Shown piece after piece: positions 17,335-26,595 of a stretch of 64,000 nucleotides of DNA; the first letter of the stretch is position 1; every line of letters starts with the position of its first letter. Origin of the DNA: Terriglobia bacterium (GTDB lineage Bacteria > Acidobacteriota > Terriglobia > Terriglobales > Acidobacteriaceae); contig JAIQEY010000020.1 of assembly GCA_020073565.1 (NCBI GenBank), positions 1 to 64,000 of the forward strand, in the 5' to 3' direction. Under the pieces are notes generated by a model that was not told the origin of the DNA, ran no database searches, and saw only the letters and a list, made by a program, of their open reading frames with translations. A program made the translations under genes and the position numbers.

Positions 17335-17943
17335 ATGTCCCTAAGGATGCACAATTACGGCGGAAACGGCAGAGGTTACCTGTCGCCGGTGACGATCGCC
17401 TCCGGCCTACACCAGGAAACCGACGGCCACGCGCTGCATCAGCCCGTGCTGGTGCTAAATGCCTCCTACGAGCCGATCAACGTCTGCGCCGCGCGTCGCG
17501 CGATCGTCCTCGTGCTCAAAGGCATCGCCATGACCGAAGAAGAAAACGGACACTTCCTGCACGCCGCCCGCGTTGCCATGCGCGTGCCCTCAGTCATCCG
17601 CCTGCTCGAGTACCGTCGGATTCCGCACCAGTCGCGCGCCCTCTCGCGCAAGAACATCCTGCTGCGTGACCGCAACACCTGCCAGTACTGCAGCACCACC
17701 CTTCCGTCGAGCGAACTCACGCTCGACCACGTGATCCCGCGTTCTCGCGGCGGCCTCTCCACCTGGGAGAACCTGGTCGCCTGCTGCCATCCCTGCAATC
17801 GCCGCAAGGGCAACCAACTCCCGCACGAAGCCAACATGAAGCCCATGCGCGAGCCCCGCTCCTTCAACCTCCACACCAGCCGCCACATCATGCGCCTGAT
17901 GGGACACTCGGATGATAAGTGGAGAAAGTATTTGTTCTATTGA
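17335..17943 (+). CDS. HNH endonuclease
   Basis: Metal-dependent nuclease of the HNH fold. A zinc pair CQYC precedes the catalytic block [13 protein letters not shown], followed by [15 protein letters not shown], which gives the second CxxC and the final His/Asn elements. The N-terminal 100 residues ([19 protein letters not shown]) are typical of a stand-alone family found across many phyla, whose target is unknown. It begins 4 bases after comF, so the two probably share a transcript. Confidence 0.92.
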   Translation: MSLRMHNYGGNGRGYLSPVTIASGLHQETDGHALHQPVLVLNASYEPINVCAARRAIVLVLKGIAMTEEENGHFLHAARVAMRVPSVIRLLEYRRIPHQSRALSRKNILLRDRNTCQYCSTTLPSSELTLDHVIPRSRGGLSTWENLVACCHPCNRRKGNQLPHEANMKPMREPRSFNLHTSRHIMRLMGHSDDKWRKYLFY

Positions 17944-17975
17944 GCCGAAGTCCCTTTTTCAGGGAGTGAGCAATA

Positions 17976-18941
17976 ATGGCCGTAGTCGTAGTGAGGGATT
18001 GCGAGGGGGCGGACGACTTTCTAGATCAGTTATCTCCACGCGGTGAGATCTTTGGCGGTACGGAGTCAGGCGGCAGCCGCCCCGATCTCGGGGATGCGTG
18101 GATTTTTCGCGGTGTCTCAGACGATAGCTACTTGTTGATTCCATCAGCTCTGCGAAACGAAAACAGTTTCCTGAAGTTCGGTGGACAACGATGCACGGAC
18201 AACGACTCACAGATCAGAGCTGAGATCGGAATCCTCCGACAGTTTTTTAATCTCGCAGACGCAAACGGTTTGCCACTCCCCGAAGACTCTCAGACACTAC
18301 GGGGGAGTATCCAGCGCATGCTTTCAGAAGGCTATTTTCAGGAGCTCGACAAGGGCGAAGAAAGGTGGCCTCCTCGTGAACTCTGGTCGTTGCTTGGCAT
18401 TGGCCAGCACTATGGAATACCGACCTGTCTTCTTGACTGGTCAAGGAGACCGCTGATTGCGGCGTATTTTGCCGCGCAAGAGGCCGCCCAGAAGCTATCA
18501 GAGATTAGAGATGTAAGCGCCGCAGAGGACAAGAAACTGTGCGTCTGGGCGTTCGCAGTTGATAGGTTCGCTTCTCGGTTTGATAAGGAGGATGCCTCAT
18601 TTTTTGGGGAACAGCGTCCTCCCGCCGCGCCGATTGTCAAGGTGACAGCTCCGCACGCTCACAATCCGAATCTGCACGCGCAAGACGGCCTCTTCACTGT
18701 GGAGCTGCGAGATGTCAAGGACAAATTGAACGGGCCCATTGATAGGAAGCCCTTGGATGAGATTGTGGGTGAGCTACTGAGTGACCGCGACATGACTCTT
18801 TTCCATCGCATTCGACTTCCCTGGCTACATGCGCCCCATCTGATGTGGCGGTTGCGACAGGAAAATCTGAACAGGGCAACCGTCTTCCCCGGATACGCAG
18901 GTGTTGTACAAGCCCTGGAAGAAGAGGCCCGTTCCTATTAA
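17976..18941 (+). CDS. FRG domain protein
   Basis: The FRG (phe-arg-gly) domain covers roughly residues 40-190. WIFRGVSDDSYLLIPSALR comes first, and LLGIGQHYGIPTCLLDWSRRPLIAAYFAA gives the family's most conserved block. Its biochemical role is not established. FRG genes are frequently accessory and some occur near defence loci. The remaining 130 residues are unassigned. The gene looks less GC-rich than comF and HNH, which precede it on the same strand, and the convergent gene after it is unrelated. A possible recent acquisition, this is the most accessory-looking coding gene of this region. Confidence 0.85.
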   Translation: MAVVVVRDCEGADDFLDQLSPRGEIFGGTESGGSRPDLGDAWIFRGVSDDSYLLIPSALRNENSFLKFGGQRCTDNDSQIRAEIGILRQFFNLADANGLPLPEDSQTLRGSIQRMLSEGYFQELDKGEERWPPRELWSLLGIGQHYGIPTCLLDWSRRPLIAAYFAAQEAAQKLSEIRDVSAAEDKKLCVWAFAVDRFASRFDKEDASFFGEQRPPAAPIVKVTAPHAHNPNLHAQDGLFTVELRDVKDKLNGPIDRKPLDEIVGELLSDRDMTLFHRIRLPWLHAPHLMWRLRQENLNRATVFPGYAGVVQALEEEARSY

Positions 18942-18968
18942 GAACATACTGGCCCGCCTTTCCACCTG

Positions 18969-19829
18969 CTATTGCGGCTTCTGCGGTTCGTTCGGCGGCT
19001 GCTGCTTCTCCTCCGCCTTCTGGACTTCCTTTCCCTCGTACGTAATCTTCACCTTCGAACCGAATCTCTTGTAGTTCGTGTACTTCACAATCTCCCGAAT
19101 CTTCACATCGCCAATCGAGAACTTCAGCGTATCCTCGGCGCGCGTGTAGGTGGGGAACCAGTACTGGCCGTCTATTTGTTCGCGCCACGTGGTGAACTTT
19201 GGGAACAGGTTCTCCTGGCCTTTCTTTTTCCGGATATCGGGTACGGTCTTGCCGAAGGTTTTCACGACCTGGAAATCGTGGTCGTCCACCCAAATGCGCC
19301 CCTGGAAATAGCGCTTCTTCCCCACGATCTGCTTGGGCGCAATATCGAAAACGTAAGTGTTCAGCTCGTCCTGCTTCTGCTGCCCGACGTACAGGATGTC
19401 ATACTCCCCAATCTCATCCGAGGTCAGCACGAATGGCAGCCGGTTCTCGATGTCGTCGATATCTTCCTCGGTCATCGCGATACGTTGCAGCGTCGGTTGC
19501 GGCGCGAAGACCACGTTCTTGATCTTGTGTCCCTTGTCGTCGAAGGTCACATCGAACACTTGCTGGTAAGCGCCGTCCGGAGTGTCCCCATCCAGCGTCA
19601 TCACCTTTACGTCCTGGCGGTAGGTGTACTGATCGCGTGCCTCTCTGAATTCTTTTTCTTTCGCCGCGAAACGTTTGATGATGTCTTCCGCCGTGATGCC
19701 CTTGGGGTCCGATTTATCCAGCGCCCCCTCCTGCGCCCGCGTCGCTTGGCACTGAAAGACGAAAGCAAGGGAACACAATGACAAGAACAAAGAAAGCGTC
19801 AGCGGAGCGCGTCGGGAGCGGAGTCTCAT
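18969..19829 (-). CDS. Periplasmic LolA/outer-membrane lipoprotein-sorting-like protein
   Basis: The 286-residue protein has a signal peptide (LTLSLFLSLCSLAFVFQC region, cleavage about residue 33) and a mature part that looks like the half-barrel fold of LolA/LolB-type proteins. QYTYRQDVKVMTLDG, YFQGRIWVDDHDFQVVKTFG and YWFPTYTRAEDTLKF are the strongest pieces. Such proteins bind lipid or lipoprotein acyl chains, but the ligand here is unknown. ATG 19829 gives a normal signal peptide; the frame stays open 28 codons further up, into a short hairpin repeat. The C-terminus is Pro/Gln/Lys-rich. Confidence 0.7.
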   Translation of the reverse strand: MRLRSRRAPLTLSLFLSLCSLAFVFQCQATRAQEGALDKSDPKGITAEDIIKRFAAKEKEFREARDQYTYRQDVKVMTLDGDTPDGAYQQVFDVTFDDKGHKIKNVVFAPQPTLQRIAMTEEDIDDIENRLPFVLTSDEIGEYDILYVGQQKQDELNTYVFDIAPKQIVGKKRYFQGRIWVDDHDFQVVKTFGKTVPDIRKKKGQENLFPKFTTWREQIDGQYWFPTYTRAEDTLKFSIGDVKIREIVKYTNYKRFGSKVKITYEGKEVQKAEEKQQPPNEPQKPQ

Positions 19830-20278
19830 ACCTGATAGTGTAACGGAGAATGGAGCGACGGGCGCCCTCGCCCGTCCGTTGCGAAACCAGAAATAATTAA
19901 CGGCAGCCTCCACCCCCTAAGCCGCCGTGCATTCGGCTCATTCCAGGGGTGGAAGACTGCAGTTCTGCCTACCCAATAAGATGCGCGAACCGGCCAATCG
20001 GTAGCCGGATTTACTTTTCTTTACGGACAGGGCACCCGCCCCAGCCGCCCTGGAACTGGTTTCAAAAATTGGGTTTGGGAAGGGCACGGCTTCAGAGCCT
20101 GCCCTGAGCCGATGCCGAAGGGTGCCGCCGGCGACAAAAAATGAAAGCTTCAGCCCCTGTGGGGTGGCTTTCTTAACCCTCAAAGGTATTTTTGAAACCA
20201 GGAACCAGTTCTGGGCCTAGACGGACCAGGAAGGCAACGCTTGGTTCTCCACCCTTCAAATCCCGGCGGCCTGGTCGC
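19830..20278. other. Gene-free spacer holding hairpins and a TIR element
   Basis: These 449 bases hold a short hairpin (ACGGGCG/CGCCCGT, 19858-19875) and the 146-bp element at 20056-20201. The rest shows no coding signal. The spacer follows the start of the LolA-like gene and the end of the PAS sensor gene, both on the minus strand. Confidence 0.7.
20056..20201. repeat. MITE-like element with 14-bp terminal inverted repeats
   Basis: The ends ctggtttcaaaaat (20056-20069) and atttttgaaaccag (20188-20201) are perfect inverted repeats. A truncated copy lies in the opposite orientation at 32873-33005; the two share an identical 33-base block (20077-20109 with 32967-32999) and the gggttaag/cttaaccc segment next to the end. 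It has no reading frame of its own and carries internal hairpins. Confidence 0.8.
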
Positions 20279-22108
20279 CTACGTCTTGGCGTACTCCGGA
20301 TACAAACGGCGCGCGCATTCCGGACAAATGCCGTGGCTGAAGTTGACGTCGGAGCGGTCACGAATGTACTTCTCGACCGGGTTCCATTCGCCGTGCTCAT
20401 CGCGGATCTTTTTGCAGGAAGCGCAAATCGGGAGCAGCCCGCTCAGTACCTTCACCTGAGCGAGTGCTTCCTGGAGTTCCCGAATCAACCGCTCTCGCTC
20501 CTCGGCGCCTTGTTTGATCGGGGTGATGTCCACGCTAGCGCAAGTAATGCCCACGATATCGCCGGAGACATTGCGGAGCGGTTCGACGGTGAGATCGAAA
20601 TGGTGAGGTTCGCCATGAAAAGTAACGATCGTTTCCACTCGGGTCCCCACTCCGCTCTCGAGGACGCCCTGCTTGATCGCACTGAGCCGCGCCCCTTCTT
20701 CACCTCCGACAATATCGGTGTCAGTGCGGCCCAGGTATTCCTGCTCTGCCCAGGACATGACCGGCGAGTTAATCCATGTGTAACGGAGTTCCCGGTCCTG
20801 ATTGAACACAACGACGGGCGCACCTTTAAGGGCGACGCGGAAACGCTCTTCACTCTGCCGCAGTGTTTCCTCCGCTCGTTTGCGCTCCGTAATATCGCGA
20901 ATGGTACTCGAAATCAGCGTTCCCTCGTCGCTCTGCATCGGAGCGAGACTGATCTCGACCGGGAATTCCGAACCATCTTTGCGGCGGCCATACAATTCGA
21001 GTCCCGCCCCCATGGTACGGGTCTGGGGAGAGATCGAGTACCGGGTTCGATCGCCGAGATGTTTCTCGCGGAAGCGCTCCGGGATGAGCGTCTCTACCCG
21101 CTGGCCGAGTACTTCGTCGCGCGAGTAGCCGAACAGCTTTTCCGTCTGCGCGTTGACCGCCACGATTTCACCCATTTGGTTAACGATGACCATGGGGTCC
21201 GGCGCGCTCTCGAGCAGACCGCGAAACTTCCGTTCCGCGACAGCGCGCGACGTTATCGCCAGATATAGAAACAACAACAAAAAGATGACATTCAGAGTCG
21301 CATAAAGTACTGTGCCTGTGTGCGTGCCATACCATCCCGCCTCCTGTCCCTTCAGACGAAGCCAGCCGGTAACGATCGGAGCGGCGATGGCCACCGGAAA
21401 AAGACGACGTACCAAAGTTCCGACCGGACCTTGCTGACTGAATATGACCATCACGCCGGCGCGAGGCCGGGCAAAGAGAAGACCGATGGAAAGAATCAGC
21501 AGAGTAGCAGCCGTATGGACGGCCATGTGCGCATAGCCGGCAATTCCGTGGAGTCCCCGCACGTCATATGCGTACCCCACACACGCTGCCAGTGAAATCG
21601 TGGCCACCAGTAGGGCGCACCATTGGCTGAGGCGCCAGTGACCGACTTGCACATCCAGGAAAACTAACGAAAGGCCGACCAGAATCAGGCACAGTGCTGT
21701 GTTCGGAGCCATTTGGACGGACAAGAAAGTGTTGCCGATCGGGAGTGGTTTGAAAAGAAGGTGTTCATCCAGATACGGAGGTAAGGCTCCGACCATGCGC
21801 CAGAGAGTGGCGGCCCCGAGGATGATCGTCAGCAGAGCCGCGCCCGTTCCAAGCCGTCGGACCCACCGGCGGTAAGACGCGTTCTCCAGAGCCAGCAGGG
21901 AAGCCCCGCTGAGAAGCAAGGCAACCGCCGTACTTCTAGCCATGCCTTTGCGATCACTGCCCGCGGTGACGAGGACCACAATCCCAAGTCTCCACGCCGC
22001 CAGCACCAGCAGTCCGACCAGGGTGCTGAACGTTGCAGCCACCCGCGAAAACCGCTTCAGGATGGTTTCGATGTTCGGCTGGGATGAGATTCCGGCTTGC
22101 AAGCGCAT
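20279..22108 (-). CDS. Membrane-bound PAS sensor protein without a kinase domain
   Basis: About 7-8 transmembrane helices (residues 15-300) precede two PAS/PAC domains (about 310-435 and 440-560; DITERKRAEETLRQSEERFRV joins them). The protein ends in a coiled-coil and a Cys motif, LLPICASCKKIRDEHGEWNPVEKYI, followed by GICPEC. That C-terminal Cys module is known from many PAS proteins and may bind a metal, but its role is uncertain. No HisKA, HATPase, GGDEF or EAL domain is present, so it needs a partner. The hybrid histidine kinase gene ends 28 bases upstream, and the two are probably in one operon. ATG 22108 avoids overlap with that gene. Confidence 0.82.
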   Translation of the reverse strand: MRLQAGISSQPNIETILKRFSRVAATFSTLVGLLVLAAWRLGIVVLVTAGSDRKGMARSTAVALLLSGASLLALENASYRRWVRRLGTGAALLTIILGAATLWRMVGALPPYLDEHLLFKPLPIGNTFLSVQMAPNTALCLILVGLSLVFLDVQVGHWRLSQWCALLVATISLAACVGYAYDVRGLHGIAGYAHMAVHTAATLLILSIGLLFARPRAGVMVIFSQQGPVGTLVRRLFPVAIAAPIVTGWLRLKGQEAGWYGTHTGTVLYATLNVIFLLLFLYLAITSRAVAERKFRGLLESAPDPMVIVNQMGEIVAVNAQTEKLFGYSRDEVLGQRVETLIPERFREKHLGDRTRYSISPQTRTMGAGLELYGRRKDGSEFPVEISLAPMQSDEGTLISSTIRDITERKRAEETLRQSEERFRVALKGAPVVVFNQDRELRYTWINSPVMSWAEQEYLGRTDTDIVGGEEGARLSAIKQGVLESGVGTRVETIVTFHGEPHHFDLTVEPLRNVSGDIVGITCASVDITPIKQGAEERERLIRELQEALAQVKVLSGLLPICASCKKIRDEHGEWNPVEKYIRDRSDVNFSHGICPECARRLYPEYAKT

Positions 22109-22136
22109 CGATCTTCTCCGTCGCCAGGCGCCTCGC

Positions 22137-24518
22137 TCAAGATCTGTCAAGCACCGAGCGGATGATCCTTGCCAGCTGCACTTTGTCAAAAGGCTTCTGC
22201 AACAGCGCGATCCCGGGCTCCAGAACGTTGTGCTGAGCCACCATGTTGTCCGTATAGCCCGTCATGTATACAACCTTCATTCCCGGGCGTGCACTGACGA
22301 TCTGCTCCGCCACCTGCCGCCCACTCATCCCGGGCATGATCACATCCGTTAGCGTCAGGTGGATGGGCTCGGCAAACGTCTTCGCTACTTGAATTGCTCC
22401 TTTTGCATCGATGGCCTCTAGTACACGATACCCGTAGTCCTCAAGAAAGATCCGCGTAATCTCTCTCAGGTTCGGCTCATCCTCCACCACCAGGATGGTC
22501 TCTGTGCCACCCGCCACCACCTCGACTGCTTCTTCGACCCGGGTTTCGGCCAAGGCTTTCTCGGCGGGCAGGTAGACCTGAAATGCGGTTCCTTTGCCGA
22601 TCGTACTGGAAACCGAGATGTTGCCTCCGCTCTGGGTAACAATGCCATAGACCGTGGCCAGACCCATGCCTGTACCTTTGCCGAGTTCCTTGGTTGTGAA
22701 GAACGGCTCGAAAACATGCTCCAGGGTTTCGGCGTCCATGCCATGCCCGGTATCGCTCACCGTCAACCGGACAGAGGGACCGGCGGGAAAGCCGGGGTGC
22801 TGGCGGGCATAGACCTCATCCAGCTCTACGTCGGCGGTTTCTATGAGCAACGTGCCACCGTGCGGCATGGCGTCGCGTGCATTCACCGCCAGGTTCATCA
22901 GGACTTGCTCAATCTGGACTGGATCCGCTTTGACCGCCGCCAGCGAGGGATGGAGCCGGGTCACCACTTCAATATCTTCGCCAATCACGCGCGAGAGCAT
23001 CTTCTGTACGTCGGCCACAATTGCGTTCAGATCCAGGACTCTGGGCTGCAGAACCTGCTTTCGGCTGAAGGCCAGCAACTGATGGGTTAGTGACGCTGCT
23101 CGTTCTCCCGCCCGCCGGATTTGGTCGAGGCCATTCTTCACTCGTTCGGTCAGGCCCGATCCGGCGGAAAGGAGCTCGGTGTGCCCCAGAATGATGCCCA
23201 CCAGATTGTTGAAATCGTGGGCGACGCCTCCCGCCAACCGGCCGATCGCTTCCAGTTCCTGCTTGGTGCGTAGCTGCTCCTCTAGTTGCAGCCGCTCCGT
23301 GACGTCACGTTGCACTCCCCAGATCCGGACCAGCTTCTCGTTTTCCACGATCCCGATCACGCTGTTGCGGAAAATCCGGGTGTTGCCGCTCGCATCCTGT
23401 TCACGCGATTCCGCGTCGGAGATCCGGTAGCCGTTGGCGATAAACGCCCCTATAGATGCGCGGTTCAACGGATCGTCCATCGACACGAATTCCGACATGC
23501 GCCGCCCGATCATTTCCGAGGCGGAATGAAAACCATACATTCGGGCCAGGGCGTCATTGCACTCCGCGTAGCGGCCGCTCCCGATCCCCAGAACGGCCTG
23601 TTCGTCCGCCGGCAGGTGAATAGAGATCGGCGGATCGTACTCTGTGCGATAGATGCCCTCCGAAATCTGTCCCACGAACACCCGGTACCGTTCCTCGCTG
23701 CGTCGCAGTGCCTCCTCCGCTTTCCTGCGCTCGGTGATGTCCGTCGCTACCCCAGTCGCTCCTGTCAGATGCCCGGCGCTATCTCGTGTCGAGGTCCACT
23801 GGGTCTCATAGACCAGTTGAAGTTGGGGCAGCTCAACCACAGTTGTGAACTCTTCCGCTGACAACGCGCGGCGGACATGATGAAGGATGTCCGGCTGATC
23901 CCGGTACAAATCAAAAACCGATCGGCCGACCACCTCCCCAGGCTTCAATCCCAGGGCCTGCAGCCCCCTCCCCACCGAGAGTGTGAAGAGACCCGCAGGG
24001 TCCACCGCAAACAAAACCACCGGGGCAGCATTCACGGTAGTCTGCAGACGCTGCTCGGTCCTGCGTAACTCTTCTTCTGCCTCTTTGCGTTCGGTGATGT
24101 CCAGAAGCAAGCCACGCATGACCAGGTTGCCGGTCTCCTGATGGCGAACGTAGGTGGCTTCATCACGGACCCAAACATCCTTGCCATCACGAGTCCGCAG
24201 GCGGTACTCCGTGCGATACCTGTCACCTTCTCGTGCCAGACCTTGTTCCTCGACCAGTACTCTCTCCAGATCGTCGGGATGCACTTGTTTGCGCCAGCGT
24301 TCCGGATCAGACATCCACTCCTCGGGAGTGAAAGCGAGGATAGGCTGGATTTGAGGGCTTACGTAGTACCAGCGTCCGTGGGGTCCACGCTCCGCCATAT
24401 ACGTAATGGCAGGCACCTGTTCGATGAGCTGGCGGTATTGTTCTTCCAGATGGGCTTTCTCGGGAGTTGTCATCAGCGCCTCCCTCGCAGACGCTAGCGG
24501 CTCACAGCTCGAGGACAA
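22137..24518 (-). CDS. Hybrid histidine kinase with three PAS domains and a receiver
   Basis: A soluble 793-residue kinase. PAS domains lie at about 30-145, 155-265 and 275-410. The HisKA block has the phospho-accepting His434 in [12 protein letters not shown]. The HATPase domain (about 530-645) shows [19 protein letters not shown] and [11 protein letters not shown]. The C-terminal receiver (about 670-790) has acidic DE in VVEDEPN, phospho-acceptor Asp in [11 protein letters not shown] and Lys in LLQKPFDK. It probably feeds a signal from the linked PAS membrane protein, although no transmembrane helix is present. A second start at 24473 (MTTPEKAHL) is equally plausible. Confidence 0.93.
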   Translation of the reverse strand: MSSSCEPLASAREALMTTPEKAHLEEQYRQLIEQVPAITYMAERGPHGRWYYVSPQIQPILAFTPEEWMSDPERWRKQVHPDDLERVLVEEQGLAREGDRYRTEYRLRTRDGKDVWVRDEATYVRHQETGNLVMRGLLLDITERKEAEEELRRTEQRLQTTVNAAPVVLFAVDPAGLFTLSVGRGLQALGLKPGEVVGRSVFDLYRDQPDILHHVRRALSAEEFTTVVELPQLQLVYETQWTSTRDSAGHLTGATGVATDITERRKAEEALRRSEERYRVFVGQISEGIYRTEYDPPISIHLPADEQAVLGIGSGRYAECNDALARMYGFHSASEMIGRRMSEFVSMDDPLNRASIGAFIANGYRISDAESREQDASGNTRIFRNSVIGIVENEKLVRIWGVQRDVTERLQLEEQLRTKQELEAIGRLAGGVAHDFNNLVGIILGHTELLSAGSGLTERVKNGLDQIRRAGERAASLTHQLLAFSRKQVLQPRVLDLNAIVADVQKMLSRVIGEDIEVVTRLHPSLAAVKADPVQIEQVLMNLAVNARDAMPHGGTLLIETADVELDEVYARQHPGFPAGPSVRLTVSDTGHGMDAETLEHVFEPFFTTKELGKGTGMGLATVYGIVTQSGGNISVSSTIGKGTAFQVYLPAEKALAETRVEEAVEVVAGGTETILVVEDEPNLREITRIFLEDYGYRVLEAIDAKGAIQVAKTFAEPIHLTLTDVIMPGMSGRQVAEQIVSARPGMKVVYMTGYTDNMVAQHNVLEPGIALLQKPFDKVQLARIIRSVLDRS

Positions 24519-24821
24519 TTGCCTTCGAGTTCCAGCCAGCCGCGGAACTCGCGTTTTGTATCAGGGCATCGCTTTAGCGATGCTGTAAGTCGCTCAGTAG
24601 TTCCCGCCCCTTCAGGGGCTGCCGTTGTCATCTCGATTCTTTAAACAGCCTGGTAGAGGTGATCTCTTCGAACACCGTATCCCGGCCCTATGCAGCCTCC
24701 GACGGCTGCCATGGGACTCCTGGGTCGGCCGGTCCCCGAATCCCTTTTTAACAGGGAGCCCGAACAGCTTTCAGTGATCCAATGCACAGCCTCAGGTGAC
24801 CTTGAAACTTCGAGCCTTTGC
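24519..24821. other. Gene-free spacer with hairpin repeat
   Basis: About 300 bases hold the hairpin repeat at 24565-24593 and, near 24800-24812, gaccttgaaactt, which recalls the repeat at 25732-25766 beyond the SDR gene. No coding signal was found. Confidence 0.6.
24565..24593. repeat. Hairpin repeat, family copy 2
   Basis: gcatcgc-ttta-gcgatgc (24566-24583) is a perfect 7-bp hairpin, followed by tgtaagtcg. It matches 5401-5429 at 26 of 29 positions. Confidence 0.75.
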
Positions 24822-25619
24822 TCACTCCGGCTTCGCCCGCCCGCTCATCCCTTTCGCCATCCCCCACTCCACCAACCCCGGAAACATCTGATAGAGCTTT
24901 ACCACCAGAATCATCGTCCAGGGCACAATCACTTCCCGCTTCCGCTTGCGATAGCCGTGGTAGGTAGCGCGCGCCACCCGCTCGGCCGTGATCCCCTCGA
25001 CCGATTGCGGCCGCACAGTCCAGCCCCGATCCGCAACCACATGTTCGGCAAAATCGGTGCGCACGTACCCCGGACAAACCGTCAGCACATGGATGTTGTC
25101 CCGCTTCAACTCCACGCGCGCGCCCTTCCCCAGCGCGTTCATCGCGAATTTGCTGGCCGAATACAAAGCCATGAACGGCACGGCAATATGTCCAGCAATA
25201 CTCGAAATATTGATGATCGTCCCGCCGCCTTGTTCTCTCATCGGAGGAATGACCGCCTGCATGCCATGGATCGTCCCGAAGAAATTGGTCTCGAACAGGT
25301 CGCGGCAAGCGGACATCTCCACGTCGGCCACCGAGTCGCGGATCCCCACGCCGGCGTTGTTCACCCAGACGTCGACCCGATCGAAATGGTGCAGCGTGAG
25401 CCCGAGTGCCCGGTCCACCTCCTCGCGATGGCGAACGTCACAAGCGAGGGCGAGCGTCCGATCCGTGTGTCCCACCCGGTGCCGCGCCGCTTCCGCACGG
25501 CTCGCGTCCCGCGACAGCAGTACCACGCTCGCGCCTCTGTCCGCAAAGATCTTCGCGATCTCTTCCCCGATCCCCATCGAGGCGCCCGTCACCACCACCA
25601 CTTTTCCTTCCATTTCCAT
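24822..25619 (-). CDS. Short-chain dehydrogenase/reductase
   Basis: NAD(P)-dependent SDR of 265 residues. The cofactor loop TGASMGIG is near residue 12, NNAGVG at about 90, catalytic Ser in NISSIAG at about 140, and YSASK gives the Tyr and Lys of the active site at about 154-158. The C-terminal part (TYHGYRKRKREVIVPWTM) is typical of membrane-associated DHRS7-like SDRs. Substrate is unknown. It is divergent from the LON-domain gene. Confidence 0.92.
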   Translation of the reverse strand: MEMEGKVVVVTGASMGIGEEIAKIFADRGASVVLLSRDASRAEAARHRVGHTDRTLALACDVRHREEVDRALGLTLHHFDRVDVWVNNAGVGIRDSVADVEMSACRDLFETNFFGTIHGMQAVIPPMREQGGGTIINISSIAGHIAVPFMALYSASKFAMNALGKGARVELKRDNIHVLTVCPGYVRTDFAEHVVADRGWTVRPQSVEGITAERVARATYHGYRKRKREVIVPWTMILVVKLYQMFPGLVEWGMAKGMSGRAKPE

Positions 25620-25731
25620 GGCGATCCTTGTATCGCCTGGTGTGTCCTCAAGTCAACGGCTGATAGAATCAGGAGACGAGTATTCCCGATTGGCAGGGTC
25701 TCGTGACAGGGATGCCAATCAATGTCGTCAC

Positions 25732-25766
25732 TTTGAAACCCTGAAACCTTGAAACTTTGAAACCTT
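25732..25766. repeat. Tandem ttgaaacc-type repeat
   Basis: Four imperfect copies of a 9-base unit (ttgaaaccc, ctgaaacct, tgaaactt, tgaaacctt) lie head to tail just before or over the start of the LON-domain gene. Confidence 0.7.
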
Positions 25767-26344
25767 CATTGCTACCCATCTTTCCTCTCGAACTCGTGCT
25801 GTTCCCGGGCGTTCCCCTGCCACTGCACATCTTCGAACCGCGATACAAAGAAATGATCGCCGAATGCCTGGATCTGAAAACACCCTTCGGCATTTTGCGG
25901 GCCTCATCGGAAGGAGTTGCCGACATCGGATGCACCGCCGAGATCCTTGAGGTGACAAAAAAATATGACGACGGAAGAATGGACATCCTCACCCGCGGCG
26001 TGGACCGCTTCGAGGTGCTCGAGGTCCACGAAGACCGTGCGTTCCTGCAGGCCGAAATCACTTTGATTCAGGACGAACCCGGCCGACCGCCCCGGCAAAT
26101 GGTGGAACAAGCTGTGCGCCTGCACGCCGAGATCGCCAAATTGTCCGGAACCGAGGTCAGCGGCCCCGCAGAGGGCGCCAGCAATCTTTCGTTCCTGCTC
26201 GCCGGATCACTTCCCCTCGACCTCGATTTCAAACAGAAACTGCTCGTCACCTCATCCGAAGCCAAACGCCTGGAGGCGGTGGTCGGATACCTCGAAGCCA
26301 TCCTCCCCGGTCTCCGTCGGGCGGCCAAGGCACGCTGGAATTAA
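25757..26344 (+). CDS. Stand-alone LON substrate-binding domain protein
   Basis: The 195 residues match the N-terminal domain of Lon protease: LPIFPLELVLFPGVPLPLHIFEPRYKEM at the start, then TRGVDRFEVLEV, with a helical C-terminus. The AAA+ and protease domains are absent, as in the known family of LON-domain-only proteins, whose role is unclear. The start is ambiguous: TTG 25757 lies inside the ttgaaacc tandem repeat, and TTG 25769 lies just after it. The family's conserved part begins at about 25772, so both fit. No standard Shine-Dalgarno is visible. Confidence 0.88.
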   Translation: MKPSLLPIFPLELVLFPGVPLPLHIFEPRYKEMIAECLDLKTPFGILRASSEGVADIGCTAEILEVTKKYDDGRMDILTRGVDRFEVLEVHEDRAFLQAEITLIQDEPGRPPRQMVEQAVRLHAEIAKLSGTEVSGPAEGASNLSFLLAGSLPLDLDFKQKLLVTSSEAKRLEAVVGYLEAILPGLRRAAKARWN

Positions 26345-26434
26345 AGCAGTCGTTCCGCCCGCCAAGCACTGCAAGCTCAATGACTTACTGAACGTTGTAC
26401 TGCATCTTAAATATTGATATAAATGTATTTACAA

Positions 26435-26450
26435 TGTTCCACGTGGAGCA
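26435..26450. promoter_or_regulatory. Candidate parS (ParB-binding) site
   Basis: tgttccacgtggagca is a near-perfect 16-base palindrome around cacgtg, and it differs from the classic parS consensus TGTTTCACGTGAAACA at three positions. It lies in an AT-rich stretch (26408-26450), unlike its surroundings, about 145 bases before the AAA ATPase gene. Confidence 0.45.
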
Positions 26451-26595
26451 TTTCCCGCTTTTGCAAAAACGGCATAATCCTTTCCGCCTCGCCGCGCATC
26501 TCAAGTAGCAGCCAGCCAGCGGGGTATAATCCGCGTAAGGCAGTCAAGGTGGCGCCGGCGACTCGCCGGCAGAGGTTGTTGTGGGGGTCCCTATC

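Noticed and set aside
24690..25706. 338-codon open frame on the plus strand
   Set aside because: It is antisense to the SDR gene, which has all catalytic motifs.
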